A stretch of DNA of 6,541 bases, taken from assembly GCA_964386525.1 (NCBI GenBank), contig CAYLSO010000157.1:1-6541 (forward strand). Direction: 5' to 3'. Below are positions 5,454 to 6,541 of the stretch, in pieces (position 1 is the stretch's first letter; every line of letters begins with the position of its first letter). The position numbers and the translations under genes were made by a program. The notes beneath the pieces are model-generated. The model was not told the DNA's origin. It saw nothing but the letters and a program-made list of their open reading frames with translations, and did not search any database. The DNA is from CAYLSO01 sp964386525 (lineage in GTDB: Bacteria; Eisenbacteria; RBG-16-71-46; DASYSL01).

Positions 5454-6541
5454 ATGCCCCAGGGAACCCGGCCATTACCCCACGCGGCCCGACGTCTGGC
5501 CGCGAACGCGTCGTCGTTGTTCCTGCTGTTGCTGCCCACCAGCGCCCTCGCCTCCGGCTTCGCCATCTACGAGCAGAGCGTGCACGCCATCGCCAACGGC
5601 GGCGCCTTCACGGCGCGGGCCAGCGACGCCAGCGCCGTCTACTTCAACCCGGCGGCCATCATGGACCTGGAGGGCGTCCAGGTGATGGGCGGCTCCACCG
5701 CGATCCTTCTGTACCAGGGCTCGTTCGTCTCGCAGGCGACCGGCACGCGCTTCGAGCAGGCGGACAACATCGGGTTCCCGTTTTTCGTCTATGCGACGCA
5801 CCGCGTGAACGACCGCTGGGGCTGGGGCGCCGGCGTCAACTGCCCCGCCGGCCTGAAGACCGAGTGGGGAGCCGACTTCGAGGGACGCTTCATCTCGCGC
5901 GTGTCGGACATCTCGGTCATCAACGCCAACCTGAACCTGGCGACGGCCCTGGGCCGCGGCTGGTCGGCGGCGGCGGGCCTCGACTACGTCTTCGCCGACA
6001 TCAAGACGCTCTCCCGCAACCTCGATCTCACGCCGCTGGGGGCGCCCGGCGTCGAGGGCACGAGCGTGCTCACCGGCGACGGCACGAAGCTCGGCTGGAA
6101 CGCCGCCCTGCGCTGGGCGGGGGCGGGCGGCTGGCGCTGGGGCGGGTCGTTCCGCTCGGCCATCCAGCCGCACATCACCGGCAGCGTCGAGTTCGACGGC
6201 ATCCCCGCCGGGCTGCAGCCGCTGTTCCCCGACGGCCCGGGGCAGAGCGATCTGCCGTTGCCCGCGACATTCTCGACGGGCGTCGCCTATGTCTCTCCGA
6301 GCGGCTGGGAAGGGGAGTTCGACGTGGTGTGGACCGGCTGGTCGGATTTCGAGCAGCTGAAGATCGATTTCGAGAATAACACGGCGGTCGGGCTCGTACC
6401 CGTCGTGGCCGACGTCGCGCAGGACGAGGACTGGAGCGACTCCTTCTCCATCCGCGCGGGGGTGGAGCGCCATCTGCCCGGAGGGCACGCATTGCGGATG
6501 GGGGCGTACCTGGACAAGACCCCCATCGCCGACGACCACCT
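5454..6541 (+). CDS. FadL/TodX-family outer-membrane transport protein, 3'-truncated by window edge
   Basis: Outer-membrane beta-barrel of the family that passes long-chain fatty acids or other hydrophobic compounds into the periplasm. 362 residues are visible; family members usually have about 400-450, so the last barrel strands lie beyond the right edge. Residues 1-33 look like a signal peptide (Arg13-Arg14, then a Leu-rich core, cleavage ALA|SG). The mature protein begins SGFAIYEQS, typical of the FadL N-terminal plug region, followed by GGAFTARASDASAVYFNPA with the conserved NPA at 65-67. CPAGLKTEW near residues 130-138 matches the usual 'PFGL.T.W/Y' segment, followed by EGRF. The rest alternates aromatic and hydrophobic residues, as expected for barrel strands. 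The frame is identified by these motifs and the signal peptide; long open frames on the other strand and in another plus frame here are shadows. It is divergent from the transglutaminase operon. The substrate cannot be told from sequence. Confidence 0.9.
   Translation, partial: MPQGTRPLPHAARRLAANASSLFLLLLPTSALASGFAIYEQSVHAIANGGAFTARASDASAVYFNPAAIMDLEGVQVMGGSTAILLYQGSFVSQATGTRFEQADNIGFPFFVYATHRVNDRWGWGAGVNCPAGLKTEWGADFEGRFISRVSDISVINANLNLATALGRGWSAAAGLDYVFADIKTLSRNLDLTPLGAPGVEGTSVLTGDGTKLGWNAALRWAGAGGWRWGGSFRSAIQPHITGSVEFDGIPAGLQPLFPDGPGQSDLPLPATFSTGVAYVSPSGWEGEFDVVWTGWSDFEQLKIDFENNTAVGLVPVVADVAQDEDWSDSFSIRAGVERHLPGGHALRMGAYLDKTPIADDH

Noticed and set aside
5024..6379. A 451-codon plus-strand frame across the intergenic region and the FadL-type gene.
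   Set aside because: It is in a different frame from the FadL motifs and is Arg-rich with no recognisable domain.
5475..6539. A 354-codon minus-strand frame opposite the FadL-type gene.
   Set aside because: The plus-strand frame shows a signal peptide, the SGFAIYEQ start and the NPA motif; the antisense product has no family features.

Overview
The window is very GC-rich chromosomal DNA, tightly packed, with strong G/C preference at third codon positions. It comes from a Gram-negative bacterium: it encodes an outer-membrane beta-barrel of the FadL type and two proteins with Sec signal peptides that should act in the periplasm. The pairing of DUF3857/transglutaminase proteins with a FadL-type porin would fit Acidobacteriota, Myxococcota/Deltaproteobacteria or related high-GC lineages. 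The sequence alone does not fix the phylum. I see no tRNA, rRNA, CRISPR array, insertion sequence or phage gene.

Layout. (1) Positions 1-1161, plus strand: most of a PLP-dependent transsulfuration enzyme of the Cys/Met metabolism family, closest in overall look to methionine gamma-lyase, with its first ~15 residues lost beyond the left edge. (2) Positions 1154-3046, minus strand: an exported DUF3857/transglutaminase-fold protein whose catalytic cysteine position is occupied by Asp, so it looks like a pseudoenzyme. Its stop overlaps that of gene 1 tail to tail by 8 bp. (3) Positions 3043-5190, minus strand: a larger exported DUF3857/transglutaminase protein with an intact Cys-His-Asp triad. 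Its TGA overlaps the ATG of the downstream pseudoenzyme gene (ATGA), so the two form a translationally coupled operon, intact enzyme first. (4) Positions 5191-5453: a 263-bp divergent intergenic region with several small inverted repeats and one spaced direct repeat. (5) Positions 5454-6541, plus strand: a FadL/TodX-family outer-membrane transport protein, cut off by the right edge.

How they may work together. The clearest functional unit is the coupled transglutaminase-fold pair, one probably catalytic and one probably not, both apparently destined for the periplasm. The divergent FadL-type gene shares its upstream region with this pair and could be co-regulated with it, but nothing in the sequence proves a functional link. 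The PLP enzyme is convergent and probably independent. The most interesting point is the intact/degenerate transglutaminase pair. Its biochemical role is not known to me, and I see no wholly new system beyond it.
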